Positions 62,016 to 64,000 of a stretch of DNA of 64,000 bases are shown here, in pieces. The number at the start of each line of letters is the position of its first letter. Within the stretch, counting starts at the first letter, position 1. The stretch comes from Niastella sp966212235 (GTDB lineage Bacteria; Bacteroidota; Bacteroidia; Chitinophagales; Chitinophagaceae), in assembly GCA_966212235.1 (NCBI GenBank), contig CBIHPP010000013.1, forward strand, positions 1 to 64,000. Reading direction: 5' to 3'. Below the pieces are notes generated by a model. The model had not been told where the DNA came from and did no database searches. It saw only the letters and a program-made list of their open reading frames with translations. The translations under genes were made by a program, and so were the position numbers.

Positions 62016-64000
62016 TTAATGCTGCACAAGCATACGGATTATCTGTCGGTTTGCACCTTTTGTTTCTATGGTATAAACGCCGGGGGCTAATCCGTTAGTC
62101 GAAATTTTTACTTGTTGCACACCTGCGCCAACAGTCATCTGCTTTACCAGACTGCCTGCTGCATCATACACGTTTACGCCGGTAGCTTTTACTTCTTTAG
62201 AAATATAAAGTACCGCATCCCCATTTACGGGGTTAGGTATCAGCACTACTGCCGGATTTCCTTTTTCCTGCAGGCTGATAATTCTTATTGGTGAGTAGGT
62301 GAACTTACCATCTATGTCATTCATTTTGAGACGGTAAAAATTCTTGCTAATTACCGGATCACTGTGGATGAAGTTGTAGTTATTGTTACTGCGGTTCAGC
62401 GCACTTACTTGTCCGAGGTTGCTCCAGGTAACCCCATCCGCACTCCATTCTATAGTAAAGTTTTTCACGTCTATTTCCGACTCGGTCTTCCAGTCCAGCG
62501 CTACCTGCCCGCCAACCTGGTTCGCATAAAACCAAAGCAGGGTAAGTGGTAACGGTTGTAGAAGATTTACAAACACAGGTACCGATGCACTGTCGAGGCG
62601 CAGACCATTTCCATCATAAATACCTGAACGTATAATTTCGCCGCAGCCATTTGCCCGTATAATATCATCTACATACCAGCCGTCTATGCCAGTTCCATTA
62701 TCTGTTTCCATCCGGAACCGGAATTGTACCGGGGTAGTCCCAAATGAAGACAGGTTCAGCGTAGTTTGCCCGAAGCCCTGGCTGTTTCCTGAAAAAGCCT
62801 TGCGGCCATTCAATGTGGTACTGGCATCCATGATATTATTATACCCATTGCTTAAGAATAAAGGAGAAGCATCCGTCCACGAAGAACCGCCATTGGTAGA
62901 ATATTCAACCACTCCGCCATCATACAGGTTTTCTGTATTGAAGTTATGCCAGAACGAAAGAATACTGAATGGCTTTGCAGTCGTAGTAGCGGTGCTTGCC
63001 GAGGTAAGAGAAGCTGTGGATATCGTAGTAATATCTGGTGCAAACCAGGATGTGTTTCCTGAATGAGCTTTTGCAGTAGAGGGCGTCCAGGTAGAATTAC
63101 CGGAAGAAGTAAAGCCGCCGGTGGTACTGGTTTCCCTGTTATCGTTCAGCACTGTATCAATCCTGCAACCTGTAGCTGGCGCTTTTAAGGTAATGGAAAA
63201 ACTTTTAGATTCAGTTGTTGCAAAAGCGGTAGCAGGGAAAGTAAGAACATTACCGGTGAGTACACCAGCCGGTGTACTGTTAACATAAGTAAAGCCTGCG
63301 GGTATCGTATCCCTTAGTGTGAAAGTGGCCGGCTCGCAATTGCAGGTAGCCGTTCGGGTAAAAGTATAGTCAGCATTTACGTCGACTATTACCGGTAATT
63401 GGTTGTTTAATTTAATACCTGACGGCAGATCAAAAGCTGCTGTTTGGTCAGAAGCGCTGAATGATGAGCCTTGTATGGCGCTGTAGCCCATTCCTCTTCG
63501 GGCAAATGCGTTCCAGATAGCACACTTATGGATATTCCCATATAAAATTGAATCTGCGACAAGAATGGCATTGCGGGCATCCAAAAAACCGGGTGAGCAG
63601 GGTTGAAGTTTCATACCTGTTATTACCAGGTTCATGGCAACTACATTCCCCCCCGCTGCTGAACTATTATAAAAATCAGGTGTGATGGCGTTTTGCTGCT
63701 GGATAATATTCCAGGTCATATCCCAAAGCGCGCTGCACCATATTTCACCGGTAGCATGCACCTCTGTATTGGTAGCCATATTTGCATAGGTAAGCGGGTT
63801 TATGGAAAGGTTAGTAGAGTATGGAAATCTGCGTATGCCTGCACCACTTGTAGTTTGTGCGGCAGCGTAAGTGCCCACTGGCCTTGGATTAGGACCATCG
63901 GAAAGTTGAGCGGTCGCCCAGTTGGTGGTCATCATCAGCGCCATATAATCACTCCAGCCTTCACCGCCCTGCTCTGCATTATTCAGGCAACTGGCAGTGG
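62016..64000 (-). CDS. M36 (fungalysin-type) metallopeptidase, C-terminal part, with type IX sorting domain; 5' end beyond the window
   Basis: The open frame runs to the window edge. At the edge it reads CLNNAEQGGEGWSDYMALMM, the segment of M36 peptidases that carries the third zinc-ligand Glu. The HExxH helix and propeptide lie outside the window. After the catalytic domain (to ~residue 170 of the visible part, ARRGMGYSAIQGSS) come a DUF11-like repeat (FTLRDTIPAGFTYVNSTPAG), an immune-inhibitor-A/MAM-like sandwich (LSFWHNFNTENLYDGGVVEY, GWYVDDI), and a sorting domain (IPNPVNGDAVLYISK to IIRMLVQH). It would be exported by type IX secretion to degrade protein outside the cell. It converges with the monooxygenase on a shared terminator. 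Confidence 0.9.
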   Translation of the reverse strand, partial: TASCLNNAEQGGEGWSDYMALMMTTNWATAQLSDGPNPRPVGTYAAAQTTSGAGIRRFPYSTNLSINPLTYANMATNTEVHATGEIWCSALWDMTWNIIQQQNAITPDFYNSSAAGGNVVAMNLVITGMKLQPCSPGFLDARNAILVADSILYGNIHKCAIWNAFARRGMGYSAIQGSSFSASDQTAAFDLPSGIKLNNQLPVIVDVNADYTFTRTATCNCEPATFTLRDTIPAGFTYVNSTPAGVLTGNVLTFPATAFATTESKSFSITLKAPATGCRIDTVLNDNRETSTTGGFTSSGNSTWTPSTAKAHSGNTSWFAPDITTISTASLTSASTATTTAKPFSILSFWHNFNTENLYDGGVVEYSTNGGSSWTDASPLFLSNGYNNIMDASTTLNGRKAFSGNSQGFGQTTLNLSSFGTTPVQFRFRMETDNGTGIDGWYVDDIIRANGCGEIIRSGIYDGNGLRLDSASVPVFVNLLQPLPLTLLWFYANQVGGQVALDWKTESEIDVKNFTIEWSADGVTWSNLGQVSALNRSNNNYNFIHSDPVISKNFYRLKMNDIDGKFTYSPIRIISLQEKGNPAVVLIPNPVNGDAVLYISKEVKATGVNVYDAAGSLVKQMTVGAGVQQVKISTNGLAPGVYTIETKGANRQIIRMLVQH

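Overview
The window comes from a member of the Bacteroidota, most likely the Chitinophagaceae (a Chitinophaga/Niastella-like soil bacterium). The evidence is two SusC/SusD pairs, two hybrid two-component regulators of the HTCS type, IPT/TIG surface glycan-binding lipoproteins, type IX secretion C-terminal domains, an RteC-family protein and many secreted glycoside hydrolases. Almost everything here is carbohydrate-degradation machinery. I found no tRNA, rRNA, CRISPR array or intact transposase.

Layout. (1) Bases 1-51 look like the 3' end of a group II intron, followed by a terminator. (2) 151-7850 (+) is a five-gene cluster: GH43_24-like enzyme, SGNH esterase, GH43 enzyme, GH115 alpha-glucuronidase and an overlapping LacI regulator. 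It converges on HTCS regulator 1 (7862-11956, -). (3) 12234-14506 holds a DUF1080 lipid-free secreted protein and the frameshifted, truncated remains of a GH16 lipoprotein. (4) 14749-26074 reads as a galactomannan/mannan locus: SusC, SusD, two surface glycan-binding lipoproteins and a GH130 mannosylglucose phosphorylase (+), then GH26 endo-mannanase with the 5' stub of a deleted GH2 gene (-), then GH27 alpha-galactosidase (+). (5) 26214-32843 is a mixed stretch: small secreted protein (-), siderophore-type TonB receptor (-), two-domain GH43 enzyme (+), a 54-residue membrane peptide (-) and an RteC-like protein (+). (6) 33045-60258 (+) is a second large polysaccharide locus: HTCS 2, SusC, SusD, a three-domain GH43 fusion, LacZ-type GH2 beta-galactosidase, GH51 arabinofuranosidase with an extra half-propeller, and a 2858-residue multidomain lyase-like protein with a type IX sorting signal. 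(7) 60688-64000 has an AT-rich FAD monooxygenase and the C-terminal part of an M36 metallopeptidase (-) that runs off the window.

How the genes fit together. In the mannan locus, surface GH26 would cut the backbone, GH27 would remove galactose side groups, SusC/SusD with the IPT lipoproteins would bind and import oligomers, and cytoplasmic GH130 would phosphorolyse mannosyl-glucose. The GH43/GH51/GH2/GH115/GH43_24-like set in regions 2 and 6 fits arabinogalactan (or a glucuronoarabinoxylan/pectin side chain) with arabinose caps, glucuronic acid and a galactan core. Substrate assignment is inference from families.

No wholly new system is evident. The points most worth a second look are the three-domain GH43 fusion, whose parts exist as separate genes in the same window; the giant lyase-adhesin with an internal tandem duplication and a conserved-looking Cys/His motif; the half-propeller on GH51; and two clear gene relics (GH16 and GH2) in the mannan region, showing recent remodelling.
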